Source of the DNA: JANMDU01 sp031418715 | GTDB taxonomy: Bacteria > Pseudomonadota > Gammaproteobacteria > Burkholderiales > Burkholderiaceae_C | Direction of reading: 5' to 3' | Length of the DNA: 64,000 nt | NCBI GenBank assembly: GCA_031418715.1 | Contig: JANOJL010000064.1 | Coordinates: 1-64,000, forward strand | Part shown: positions 55,064 through 62,850 of the stretch, piece by piece | Layout: each line of letters starts with the position of its first letter | Numbering within the stretch: position 1 is the stretch's first letter | The notes under the pieces: generated by a model | Told to the model about the DNA's origin: nothing | Databases searched by the model: none | Seen by the model: the letters and a program-made list of their open reading frames with translations, nothing else | Program-made: the position numbers and the translations under genes

Positions 55064-55861
55064 ATGATGACAACGCCTTTACTTCAGCCCGACTGGCCTC
55101 TGCCAGCCCATGTGCGCAGCGCGTGCAGCTTGCGAGCGGGTGGTGTGTCTGATGCGCCGTATGACTTGCTCAATCTTGGGGATCATGTTGGGGACGATGC
55201 CGCTGCTGTGGCTCGTAATCGTGAAATTTATGCCAACGTGCTGCACGCTAAGCCGGTGTATTTGAAGCAGGTGCATGGCTGGGATGTAGTGACGCTGGAT
55301 GCGCAAACGCCCGATGGCACGGTGGCCGACGCTTGCATCACGACGCAAAAAAGCGTGGCCTGCACGATGATGGTGGCGGATTGTTTGCCCATGCTGTTTT
55401 GCAACAGTGCAGGTACGCTTGTGGGCGCAGCGCATGCGGGCTGGCGCGGTTTGTGTGGGGCTAATGGGGAAGGTGTGGTAGAGCAAATTTTTAAGTATTT
55501 TAGGGCTTTACCCGTTATAGAAGCTGCGCCAAGTGCTACGAAATTAATAGCAAACGATTGGTTGGTGTGGCTCGGGCCATGTATTGGGCCGAAGGCGTTT
55601 GAAGTGGGTGCGGAGGTGCGAGAGGAGTTTGTGCGTGCCAACGCGCAAGCTGTGCAGCATTTCAAACCGCATGGCCATGAGAAGTTTCTTGCAGACTTAC
55701 CAGCGCTCGCCAAGCAGCGTCTTCACGCCATGGGCATCACGCAAATTTATGGCAACGATGGCAGCTTGGATTGGTGTACCGTCAGCAATCCGTCAAGATT
55801 TTTCTCGCACCGGCGTGATCGCGCGAGCGGGCGTTTCGCTGCCAGCATCTGGTTGGAATAA
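55064..55861 (+). CDS. pgeF: Peptidoglycan editing factor PgeF (YfiH/LACC1 family) with repeat insert
   Basis: A 265-residue multicopper-like fold protein of the YfiH/LACC1 family, linked to peptidoglycan fidelity and also reported as purine nucleoside phosphorylase. Its motifs are intact: YLKQVHGWDVV, VADCLPMLFC, AHAGWRGLC and GPCIGPKAFEVG. Between GEGVVEQIF and the WLVWLGPCIG strand about 20 residues (YFRALPVIEAAPSATKLIAN) are encoded by a dispersed repeat in antisense, read in the same frame as in prmB. The ATG at 55064 is one of two adjacent ATGs; the frame is open 10 codons upstream. Its 3' end overlaps the convergent membrane-protein gene by 69 bases. Confidence 0.92.
   Translation: MMTTPLLQPDWPLPAHVRSACSLRAGGVSDAPYDLLNLGDHVGDDAAAVARNREIYANVLHAKPVYLKQVHGWDVVTLDAQTPDGTVADACITTQKSVACTMMVADCLPMLFCNSAGTLVGAAHAGWRGLCGANGEGVVEQIFKYFRALPVIEAAPSATKLIANDWLVWLGPCIGPKAFEVGAEVREEFVRANAQAVQHFKPHGHEKFLADLPALAKQRLHAMGITQIYGNDGSLDWCTVSNPSRFFSHRRDRASGRFAASIWLE
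55485..55554 (-). repeat. Dispersed hairpin repeat, copy 20, antisense inside pgeF
   Basis: CAAATTTTTAAGTATTTTAG, GGCTTTACCCGTTATAGAAG, CTGCGCCAAGT and hairpin GCTACGAAATTAATAGC. The tail is the longest of all copies. Antisense to pgeF, in the PVIE frame. Confidence 0.93.
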
Positions 55862-56122
55862 AGAAGGCGAAATTGTGGTGGCTTGCGAGGCGCTCTCTTG
55901 CGCAGCTGCTTGTCGATACGCTTCTAATTCAGCTTTTTCTTTCGCCCGAATGGCTTTGCGCCGCAGCGGTGTGCCCATGAGATACAACAAAATCACGCAG
56001 GGCAACACGCCGTAAAGAAAAAACGTGATGATCGCGCCGAGCACCGTGCCATTGGGCGCAGTGGCCTCGGCCACACTCATCATGACGACGACATACATCC
56101 AAGCAATTGCGATCAGGTACAT
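55793..56122 (-). CDS. Small conserved membrane protein
   Basis: A 109-residue protein with two hydrophobic helices (MYLIAIAWMYVVVMMSVAEA, then GAIITFFLYGVLPCVILLYL) and a positive start to the cytoplasmic tail (PLRRKAIRAKEKAELEAYRQ). The tail ends in a Ser/Thr/Pro-rich piece. I do not recognise a function; similar small membrane proteins beside pgeF occur in related bacteria. Its last 69 bases lie over the end of pgeF on the other strand, so the final 22 residues are constrained by both genes. It is divergent from phaC. Confidence 0.75.
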   Translation of the reverse strand: MYLIAIAWMYVVVMMSVAEATAPNGTVLGAIITFFLYGVLPCVILLYLMGTPLRRKAIRAKEKAELEAYRQAAAQESASQATTISPSLFQPDAGSETPARAITPVREKS

Positions 56123-56296
56123 GGGAGAGCAGTTTCGTGGGGATTGAAGGTATTGAGGTCAAGCGCGTTAGCGGCTAGGCTATCACTATCGGGTATTGGA
56201 GCGATGACAAGTAATTGTTGCGGTGCAGCAAAATATTTGCGATACTCGGGTTATCCCGTACAAACCTCAGAGTTTGGCAAAGAATTAGGAGACAAA

Positions 56297-57901
56297 ATGA
56301 ATTTTGAGGCATTTGCGCCTTTTCAGTTGGATGCGAACGCGATGTTGCAGCTCCAGCAAGGCTATTTGAAAGATGTGCAATCTCTGTGGCAGCAAGGCAT
56401 GTCGGAGCAGCCTTCTTTGCCTGCGCCCACAGACCGGCGGTTTTCCAGCGGCGCATGGCTTAACAATCCTGCGGCAACTTTCACCACCGCGCTGTATTTG
56501 CTCAACGCCCGCACGATGATGCAAATGGTCGATTGCGTGCAGGCAGACGATAAAACCAAAGCTCGCCTGCGCTTTGCCACTGAGCAGCAAATTGCAGCGT
56601 CATCGCCATCGAACTTTCTCGCGCTCAATCCCGATGCGCTTAAGAAAGCGTTCGACACGCAAGGACAGAGCATTGCGCAAGGCATGCAAAACATGATGAG
56701 TGACATGCGGCAAGGCCATATGTCGATGACGGATGAGAGCCAGTTTGAAGTGGGCCGCAATGTCGGTACGACCGAGGGCGCTGTCGTCTTTGAAAACGAG
56801 CTTTTTCAGCTCATTGAATACAAGCCGCTTACGAAACAGGTGCACGAGAAACCATTCTTGGTGATCCCGCCTTGCATCAATAAGTTTTATATTTTGGATT
56901 TACAGCCTGCCAACTCGATGGTGCGCCATCTCGTTTTGGAAGGCCATCGCACGTTTGTGATCAGCTGGCGCAATCCAGATGAATCGCTGCAAGACAAAAA
57001 CTGGGACGATTACATTGAGCATGCTGCTATCAAAGCGATAGCTACCACTGCAGAATTGACGGGCGCTAAGCAGATCAACGCTCTGGGTTTTTGTGTGGGC
57101 GGTACGATCTTAGGTACGGCGCTTGGCGTGCTTGCAGCGCGTGGCAAGAAGCCTCTGGCGAGCGCCACATTCCTCACCACCTTCTTAGATTTTTCCGATA
57201 CCGGCATCCTCGATATCTTCATCGACGAAGCCAGCGTGGCGAAGCGCGAGCAGCAGTTTGCTAGCGGTGGTTTACTCAAAGGCCAAGAGCTGGCCAGCAC
57301 TTTTAGCTTTTTGCGCCCCAATGATCTGGTGTGGAATTACGTGGTGGGCAACTACCTGAAAGGCGAAACCCCGCCGCCTTTTGATCTGCTTTACTGGAAT
57401 TCAGATGCCACGAACCTGCCCGGCCCGTTCTACGCTTGGTATCTGCGCAACACCTATTTAGAAAATAATTTAAAGAAGCCGGGCAAGCTCACGGTGTGTG
57501 GCGAAAAACTCGATCTTTCCAAGATTGATATTCCCGTCTACATCTACGGCTCGCGTGAAGACCATATCGTACCGATAGGTGTGAATGGTGGTGGCGCGTA
57601 TGCGAGCACGCAAATTTTCAAAGGTAAAAAACGTTTCGTGATGGGTGCAAGCGGCCATATTGCGGGCGTGATCAACGCGCCCGCAGCTAACAAACGTTCA
57701 CATTGGATCGGCAAAGAAAACCATTTCCCCGCGACGCAAGCTGAATGGCTCAAAACTGCCAAAGAACATCACGGCAGCTGGTGGACAGACTGGTTCGCTT
57801 GGCTGAAACCTCAGGCTGGCAAGCTTATTGCTGCGCCTAAAACATACTCAGCGAAGGTGATCGAGCCCGCGCCAGGTAGGTATGTGAAGGCCAAGGCTTG
57901 A
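56297..57901 (+). CDS. phaC: Class I poly(3-hydroxyalkanoate) synthase
   Basis: Polymerises 3-hydroxybutyryl-CoA into PHB granules. The lipase-like box with cysteine nucleophile is LGFCVGGTILGTALG; nearby are FLVIPPCINKFYILDL, FVISWRNPDESLQDKNWDDY, the catalytic Asp region VYIYGSREDHIVPI and the histidine in ASGHIAGVINAPAANKRSHW. The length of 534 residues fits class I. The ATG at 56297 is chosen: AGGAG lies 6 bases upstream and MNFEAFAPFQLDA is a fitting start; an open frame of 51 codons precedes it. It is the first gene of phaC-phaA-phaB. A natural sequence around 57030 resembles the repeat hairpin but is ordinary family sequence. Confidence 0.96.
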   Translation: MNFEAFAPFQLDANAMLQLQQGYLKDVQSLWQQGMSEQPSLPAPTDRRFSSGAWLNNPAATFTTALYLLNARTMMQMVDCVQADDKTKARLRFATEQQIAASSPSNFLALNPDALKKAFDTQGQSIAQGMQNMMSDMRQGHMSMTDESQFEVGRNVGTTEGAVVFENELFQLIEYKPLTKQVHEKPFLVIPPCINKFYILDLQPANSMVRHLVLEGHRTFVISWRNPDESLQDKNWDDYIEHAAIKAIATTAELTGAKQINALGFCVGGTILGTALGVLAARGKKPLASATFLTTFLDFSDTGILDIFIDEASVAKREQQFASGGLLKGQELASTFSFLRPNDLVWNYVVGNYLKGETPPPFDLLYWNSDATNLPGPFYAWYLRNTYLENNLKKPGKLTVCGEKLDLSKIDIPVYIYGSREDHIVPIGVNGGGAYASTQIFKGKKRFVMGASGHIAGVINAPAANKRSHWIGKENHFPATQAEWLKTAKEHHGSWWTDWFAWLKPQAGKLIAAPKTYSAKVIEPAPGRYVKAKA

Positions 57902-57907
57902 ATTCTA

Positions 57908-58029
57908 GGTTACGCGAAAAGCGCGCAAAAATCGCAATAGATATATTTGATAAAACAAACATGTACCAAGCACAATAGTTAGATCAGACAGGCTCACCTT
58001 TCTCTCTTCTTTCGCGTTTTTCGCGTTAC
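57908..58029. repeat. Inverted repeat of CGCGAAAA units between phaC and phaA
   Basis: Left arm 57908-57935 (GGTTACGCGAAAAGCGCG, then CAAAAATCGC) and right arm 58009-58029 (CTTTCGCGTTTTTCGCGTT, then AC). The outer 20 bases of the arms match almost perfectly when reversed. About 75 bases lie between them. Same unit type as 39042-39131. Confidence 0.8.
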
Positions 58030-58073
58030 AAATCACCCGTCCAATCCCAACCCACCCATCCAAAGGAAAAAAA

Positions 58074-59252
58074 ATGCAAGACATCGTCGTCGTCTCCGCC
58101 GCCCGCACCGCAGTTGGCAAATTTGGCGGCTCGCTCGCTAAGGTCAGCGCTGTTGATCTCGGCGCGATCGCCATCAAAGAAGCCATTGCCAGAGCCAATC
58201 TCAGTGCTGATCAAATTGGTGAAGTCATCATGGGTCAGGTGCTCACTGCGGGCAGTGGCCAGAATCCTGCACGTCAAGCCATGATGAAAGCCGGTGTAGC
58301 GAAAGAAACACCAGCGCTCACGATCAATGCCGTTTGCGGCTCGGGTCTTAAGGCCGTGATGCTGGCTGCACAAGCTGTGGCTTGGGGCGATAGCGACATT
58401 GTTGTGGCTGGTGGCCAGGAAAACATGAGCGCTTCGCCGCACGTCTTGATGGGCTCGCGCGATGGCCAGCGTATGGGCGACTGGAAGATGATTGATTCGA
58501 TGATTGTGGATGGCCTGTGGGATGTCTACAACCAATACCACATGGGCATCACGGCTGAAAATGTCGCCAAGCTGCATGGCATCACGCGCGAGATGCAAGA
58601 CGCGCTCGCTCTGGGCAGTCAAACCAAAGCCGCCGCCGCGCAAGCTGCTGGCAAGTTTGCTGCTGAGATCGTGGATGTGGTGATGCCGCAAAAGAAGGGC
58701 GATCCGATCACCTTCAATATGGATGAATTCATCAACAAGAAAAGCACTCAAGAGGTTCTGGCAGGCCTGCGCCCCGCGTTTGACAAAGCAGGCGGTGTGA
58801 CGGCAGGCAATGCCTCGGGTTTGAATGATGGTGCAGCTGCTGTGGTGGTGATGAGCGCTGCAAAGGCCGCATCGCTTGGCCTCACGCCGCTCGCTCGCAT
58901 CGTGAGCTTTGGCACCAGCGGGCTAGATCCCGCCACGATGGGCATGGGCCCTGTGCCTGCCTCGCAAAAAGCCTTGACTCGCGCAGGCTGGAAAGCCAGC
59001 GATGTGGATTTGTTTGAACTCAATGAAGCCTTTGCTGCACAAGCCTGCGCTGTTAATAAGTTGCTTGATATCGATCCTGCAAAAGTCAATGTGAACGGCG
59101 GCGCGATTGCCATTGGCCATCCGATTGGCGCGTCAGGTTGCCGCATCTTGGTCACGCTCTTGCATGAGATGCAACGCACGAATGCCAAAAAAGGCTTGGC
59201 TGCTCTGTGCATCGGTGGCGGTATGGGGGTTTCCCTGTGCATTGAGCGTTGA
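58074..59252 (+). CDS. phaA: Acetyl-CoA acetyltransferase (beta-ketothiolase)
   Basis: Condenses two acetyl-CoA to acetoacetyl-CoA, the first PHB step. The acylation cysteine is Cys88 in ALTINAVCGSGLKAVMLA; the second site is GGAIAIGHPIGASGCRILVT with His, and the C-terminal LAALCIGGGMGVSLCIER holds the proton-donor cysteine. Length of 392 residues is typical of biosynthetic thiolases. AAGGA precedes the ATG. Second gene of the pha cluster, 172 bases after phaC, with a CGCGAAAA inverted repeat in that gap that may affect the mRNA. Confidence 0.96.
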   Translation: MQDIVVVSAARTAVGKFGGSLAKVSAVDLGAIAIKEAIARANLSADQIGEVIMGQVLTAGSGQNPARQAMMKAGVAKETPALTINAVCGSGLKAVMLAAQAVAWGDSDIVVAGGQENMSASPHVLMGSRDGQRMGDWKMIDSMIVDGLWDVYNQYHMGITAENVAKLHGITREMQDALALGSQTKAAAAQAAGKFAAEIVDVVMPQKKGDPITFNMDEFINKKSTQEVLAGLRPAFDKAGGVTAGNASGLNDGAAAVVVMSAAKAASLGLTPLARIVSFGTSGLDPATMGMGPVPASQKALTRAGWKASDVDLFELNEAFAAQACAVNKLLDIDPAKVNVNGGAIAIGHPIGASGCRILVTLLHEMQRTNAKKGLAALCIGGGMGVSLCIER

Positions 59253-59265
59253 TTAGCGCGGTATT

Positions 59266-59336
59266 CTTAAAGTTAAAGCGTTTTAAGCACTTTGCCGTTA
59301 TAAAACGTGCGCAGAGTGCTATCATTTTTATAGTAT
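59266..59336 (-). repeat. Dispersed hairpin repeat, copy 21, between phaA and phaB
   Basis: CTTAAAGTTAAAGCGTTTTA, AGCACTTTGCCGTTATAAAA, CGTGCGCAGAGT and hairpin GCTATCATTTTTATAGTATC. It is antisense to the pha operon and ends about 15 bases before the phaB ribosome site. Confidence 0.92.
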
Positions 59337-59359
59337 CTGACTTCAAATAAGGAGACATC

Positions 59360-60097
59360 ATGAGTCAAAAAGTAGCCTACGTCACCGGTGGTATGGGTGG
59401 CATCGGCACGTCGATTTGCCAAGCTTTGCACAAGCGCGGCTTCAAAGTGATTGCCGGTTGCGGCCCCACACGCGATCATGTCAAATGGATCGACGAGCAA
59501 GCTGTATTGGGATACACTTTTCACACTTCGGTGGGCAACGTCGCCGATTGGGATTCCACGGTTGAGGCATTCACCAAAGCCAAGGCAGAACACGGCCCGA
59601 TTGATGTGTTGGTCAACAATGCCGGCATCACCCGTGATCGCATGTTCCTCAAAATGACGCGCGAAGATTGGGATACCGTGATCGACACGAATTTGAATTC
59701 GATGTTCAACGTGACCAAACAAGTCGTGCCCGATATGGTGGAGCGCGGCTTTGGCCGGATCATCCAAATCAGCTCGGTCAATGGCGAAAAAGGCCAAGCG
59801 GGCCAGACGAATTACTCCGCTGCCAAAGCGGGTATGCACGGCTTCACCATGGCGCTGGCGCAAGAGATGGCCGCCAAAGGCGTGACAGTCAACACCGTCA
59901 GCCCCGGCTATATCGGCACAGACATGGTCAAAGCCATTCGCCCTGATGTGCTCGAGAAAATTGTGGCAACGATCCCTGTGAAACGCCTAGGCACGCCCGA
60001 AGAAATTGGCGGCATTGTCGGCTGGCTCGCTGGCGATGAATCTGGCTTTACGACTGGCGCAGACTTTTCTTGCAATGGTGGTTTGCATATGGGTTGA
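59360..60097 (+). CDS. phaB: Acetoacetyl-CoA reductase
   Basis: Short-chain dehydrogenase that reduces acetoacetyl-CoA to (R)-3-hydroxybutyryl-CoA with NADPH. Motifs: cofactor loop YVTGGMGGIGTSICQAL, NNAGITRDRMFLKM, and the catalytic Ser-Tyr-Lys in ISSVNGEKGQAGQTNYSAAK. The C-terminal VNTVSPGYIGTDMVKAI and FTTGADFSCNGGLHMG are standard. Length is 245 residues. GGAG lies 7 bases before the ATG. Third gene of phaCAB. Confidence 0.96.
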   Translation: MSQKVAYVTGGMGGIGTSICQALHKRGFKVIAGCGPTRDHVKWIDEQAVLGYTFHTSVGNVADWDSTVEAFTKAKAEHGPIDVLVNNAGITRDRMFLKMTREDWDTVIDTNLNSMFNVTKQVVPDMVERGFGRIIQISSVNGEKGQAGQTNYSAAKAGMHGFTMALAQEMAAKGVTVNTVSPGYIGTDMVKAIRPDVLEKIVATIPVKRLGTPEEIGGIVGWLAGDESGFTTGADFSCNGGLHMG

Positions 60098-60128
60098 TGC
60101 TTTGTTGAGAGGCGTTTGGCTGCATTTT

Positions 60129-61214
60129 TCAGCGAGGCATTTCTAGCAAGCGGCTCATGTCTTCATAGCCCAACTCAAAGGCCACATCGGCAGCGGTGTG
60201 GCCTTTGTTGTTTTTGGCGCTGCGGTTTGCGCCTGCGGCGAGCAAGATGCGCACGCCTTCTGCCCAGCGACGAATGACAGCCTGCTGGAGGGCTGGATTG
60301 CCCTCGGAGGTGCGAGCGTTGGGCGATAGGCCCTGCGCAAGAGCTTGGCGCAGGGCAGGGGCATCGCGCTCTTCGATGGCGGCGAGGAATTTGCTGGGAC
60401 TTGCGATGATGGCTTGCGGCGCGGGTGCGGTGGGTCTGGGCACTGTGGCCGGCTCTGGCATGGAGGGCGCGGCTGCTCGTGCTACCGCAGCGGGCGCTGG
60501 CGGTGGAGCAGCAGCCATGCTGGGGGCTTGAGGAGCCTCAAGCGAGCGCTGTAAAGATGGCTCTGGGGCGTTGTTGGGGGCGGCTCTGCGTGAGGGGATA
60601 TCAACCAAGGCTTTGTCTGCTTGCGAGAGCTGCGGGAGTACGGGTGCAAGCGGAGCGGCGGCGCTTGTCGAAGCCATTTCAGTCTCGGCGATTTTGGCTT
60701 CGCTGGGTTTGCTGGCTTGAGCTTCTTTGCGCACAACAATGGCCGCGGCTGGCTCAGCGTTGTTTGCAGGTGCTTGTTGTGCGACGGCTGGGGCTTCGGG
60801 CGATGTTACGAGCGTAGCTTCAGAAGCTGGCGCAGGCGCTTTTGCCGCAATAGTTGCACTCGGCTTGGCACTCTTAGCCGCCTCTTGCTCGTCTGGTGTG
60901 CCATGCTCGAATTGATACCAGAGCAAGCCGCTCAGACCCATCACGGCGAGGCTGGCAAAGGCTTTGATATTCCAGAAGTTGTCGTTGGCAGCTTCTGCTC
61001 TAGACGGTGGATTTTTAGAGTCTTTTAGGCCAGTAGCCGGCATAGAATCTGCGCAGGGTGCTACTGAATTAATAGTAGATGCTTGCGCGCGCGCTGCTTG
61101 CATGATGCGCTCATGCAAGGTGACGCTGGGCGCATCGGGTATGCCATCGGGTAGCGCGGCCTTGGCCTGTGCGTAGCGTTCGAGCAATTCGTCTTGGGGA
61201 AGTTTGGGGCTCAT
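60129..61214 (-). CDS. Anti-sigma-like membrane protein with C-terminal ankyrin repeats and repeat insert
   Basis: A 361-residue protein. The short N-terminal part (KLPQDELLERYAQAKAALPD) is cytoplasmic, followed by one membrane segment (AFASLAVMGLSGLLWYQFEH near residue 90), a long Ala/Pro/Glu-rich periplasmic stretch, and at the end two or so ankyrin-like units (FLAAIEERDAPALRQALAQG, GNPALQQAVIRRWAEGVRIL, AAGANRSAKNNKGHTAADVA). It is directly after the ECF sigma gene (4-base overlap, ATGA), the usual spot for an anti-sigma factor. About 22 residues (QASTINSVAPCADSMPATGL) before the membrane segment come from a dispersed repeat in sense. The ATG at 61214 has GGAGG 7 bases upstream. Confidence 0.75.
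   Translation of the reverse strand: MSPKLPQDELLERYAQAKAALPDGIPDAPSVTLHERIMQAARAQASTINSVAPCADSMPATGLKDSKNPPSRAEAANDNFWNIKAFASLAVMGLSGLLWYQFEHGTPDEQEAAKSAKPSATIAAKAPAPASEATLVTSPEAPAVAQQAPANNAEPAAAIVVRKEAQASKPSEAKIAETEMASTSAAAPLAPVLPQLSQADKALVDIPSRRAAPNNAPEPSLQRSLEAPQAPSMAAAPPPAPAAVARAAAPSMPEPATVPRPTAPAPQAIIASPSKFLAAIEERDAPALRQALAQGLSPNARTSEGNPALQQAVIRRWAEGVRILLAAGANRSAKNNKGHTAADVAFELGYEDMSRLLEMPR
61010..61078 (-). repeat. Dispersed hairpin repeat, copy 22, inside the anti-sigma gene
   Basis: GATTTTTAGAGTCTTTTAGG, CCAGTAGCCGGCATAGAATC, TGCGCAGGGTG and hairpin CTACTGAATTAATAGTAG. Both hairpin arms changed together (CTATC to CTACT, ATAG to AGTAG). Sense, same frame as yheS. Confidence 0.93.
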
Positions 61215-61855
61215 GATGATGCCTCCAGGCTGGTCTGCAAAGCAGAGCTTGACGATGAGGGTGACCAAGCTGCCAGACATGCTTTGAGTTTGTTGCGCGC
61301 ATAGCGCAAGCGACTCTTGGCGGTTTCAAAACTCACCTCGCAGGCAGCGGCAATCTCTTCTACGCTCAAACCGCTTTCTGCTTGCAACAAGAAAGCTTCG
61401 CGCTGCTCCTCTGGTAGCTCTTTCAGCGCTTGCAGCAGCGCTCCGGCCTGCTCGCGGCCTTCGAGCTGACGCAAGGGACCAAAGCCAGAATCAGCGGCAA
61501 GGTTTTCCAACCAATCGCTTTGCGAATCTGAAAAATCTTCTTGGCTCACCTCGGGTTTTTTCTTGCGCAGATGATCGATTGTGCGGCTGCGTGCGAGTGT
61601 GAAAAGCCAAGTGCGAAATTGCGCCTTCTGCTCCCCTTGAGCAGCGTTCTTTACATAGCGCTCAGCTTGCTGCGTCACGGTCATCCAGGTGTCTTGCATC
61701 ACATCTTCAGCGGCCGCCGCGTCTTTTAAGCTTTGCACGATGAAGCGCCACATTGGCTTTTCATGCCGCTTGAGCAGCGCCTCAAACGCCGCAACATCGC
61801 CCTGCGCATAACGCTGCATCAAGGCGAGATCGGTGGGTTCGAGGTTGCTACTCAC
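61211..61855 (-). CDS. ECF-type RNA polymerase sigma factor
   Basis: A 214-residue sigma-70-family factor of the ECF group. Region 2 is seen in LMQRYAQGDVAAFEALLKRH, RFIVQSLKDAAAAEDVMQDT and RTWLFTLARSRTIDHLRKKK; region 4 in LKELPEEQREAFLLQAESGL and SVEEIAAACEVSFETAKSRL, RYARNKLKACL. Its targets are unknown; it is co-encoded with a membrane anti-sigma-like protein and a periplasmic protein, so it likely answers an envelope signal. It is 14 bases downstream of the periplasmic protein gene. Confidence 0.92.
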   Translation of the reverse strand: MSSNLEPTDLALMQRYAQGDVAAFEALLKRHEKPMWRFIVQSLKDAAAAEDVMQDTWMTVTQQAERYVKNAAQGEQKAQFRTWLFTLARSRTIDHLRKKKPEVSQEDFSDSQSDWLENLAADSGFGPLRQLEGREQAGALLQALKELPEEQREAFLLQAESGLSVEEIAAACEVSFETAKSRLRYARNKLKACLAAWSPSSSSSALQTSLEASS

Positions 61856-61869
61856 GCCGCCATCATAGG

Positions 61870-62778
61870 TCAGCGCCAGGCCGGTGGATCGGGCACATAA
61901 GCGGTTACACCCGGAAAGGGGTTGGGTACAGGCACGCTGCGTGGGCTGGGGATCACGCCGAGCGCCATCAGATTGGCCTGGCTGTCGTAGCGGATGCGGA
62001 TGATTTCGTCGGGGCGGTCGCTGGCGCGGATGAACTGCGTGCGGCTGACGATAGAGGTCTCGCGCTCGCCGTGGGCTGTGCCGAGTTTTGGGCTAGGCAT
62101 CGGTGTCGGCAGTGCGGCTATGCGCTCGCGCTCCATGCTAGGCGCGGTTTTACGGCTGCTTGCATCGGCTTGAGGTGCTGCGGCTGGGGCAGGAGCTGGC
62201 GCAGCCGCAGGTGATTGAGCCGTGCCCGCTGCGCTCTCACGGAATTTGTCTGAAAGCTCTGCTGAACTCTCATGGCGAGGTGCGCCTGCGGGAGCCGCGA
62301 TCACCGGCGGCGAATACAGCGCCACAGGAGGCCGCTCCCGAAACAGCGCCACACCAATCACGCCCATATCGCGTGGCTTGCCGATACGCTCGGCGTAGCT
62401 GTCGCCTGATGCGGTAAACACAAAGGCTGCCACCTCTTGATCACTCTTTCGCCAACCTTCAATCCCATAGCGCTGCCCGCTTTCAAACACATAGCCTGTT
62501 TGACCAAAATCTGCCGTCTCACCTGAGAGCACATTAAGCCCATCCACGGAGGTGACTGCCAACACACGCGAGCCGCGCGAGTTGCGAATCTGAATCGAAT
62601 ACTTCGCCCCCGGCTGCCCCGCCACCCAATACTCGCCTCGGTGGTAATGCACTGGCAAAGCTTGCCCCGTGCTGCGGTCAATCACATTGACGTCTGCGAC
62701 GCGCCCCACGGCTATGGCCTGCCAAGCCGCGCCAGCTATAGCAGCGGCCAGTAAAGATTTGAGAAAAATACGCTTCAT
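61870..62778 (-). CDS. Exported protein of the ECF sigma cluster
   Basis: A 302-residue exported protein. A signal peptide (MKRIFLKSLLAAAIAGAAWQ, cleavage after AIA) precedes a compact domain with HYHRGEYWVAGQPGAKYSIQ and RNSRGSRVLAVTSVDGLNVL, GQTGYVFESGQRYGIEGWRK, VAAFVFTASGDSYAERIGKP and VGVALFRERPPV. This resembles the DUF4384-type or beta-sandwich exported proteins found beside sigma factors. The second half is Pro/Ala-rich and ends in a conserved-looking VPVPNPFPGVTAYVPDPPAW. Function unknown. It is 14 bases upstream of the ECF gene in the same direction, so likely transcribed with it. Confidence 0.75.
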   Translation of the reverse strand: MKRIFLKSLLAAAIAGAAWQAIAVGRVADVNVIDRSTGQALPVHYHRGEYWVAGQPGAKYSIQIRNSRGSRVLAVTSVDGLNVLSGETADFGQTGYVFESGQRYGIEGWRKSDQEVAAFVFTASGDSYAERIGKPRDMGVIGVALFRERPPVALYSPPVIAAPAGAPRHESSAELSDKFRESAAGTAQSPAAAPAPAPAAAPQADASSRKTAPSMERERIAALPTPMPSPKLGTAHGERETSIVSRTQFIRASDRPDEIIRIRYDSQANLMALGVIPSPRSVPVPNPFPGVTAYVPDPPAWR

Positions 62779-62850
62779 AACAGCTCCTGTTGAATCTTGG
62801 AGCTTGTTAAACGAGATGAAAAAGCAAACGGGGTTAAAGGTTTTCTCTTT

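Noticed and set aside
57020..57090. Possible further copy of the hairpin repeat inside phaC (GCTATCAAAGCGATAGC)
   Set aside because: Only the hairpin resembles the family; the TTATAACGG and GGCC blocks are missing, and the encoded residues (HAAIKAIATTAELTG) align with ordinary PhaC sequence of normal length.
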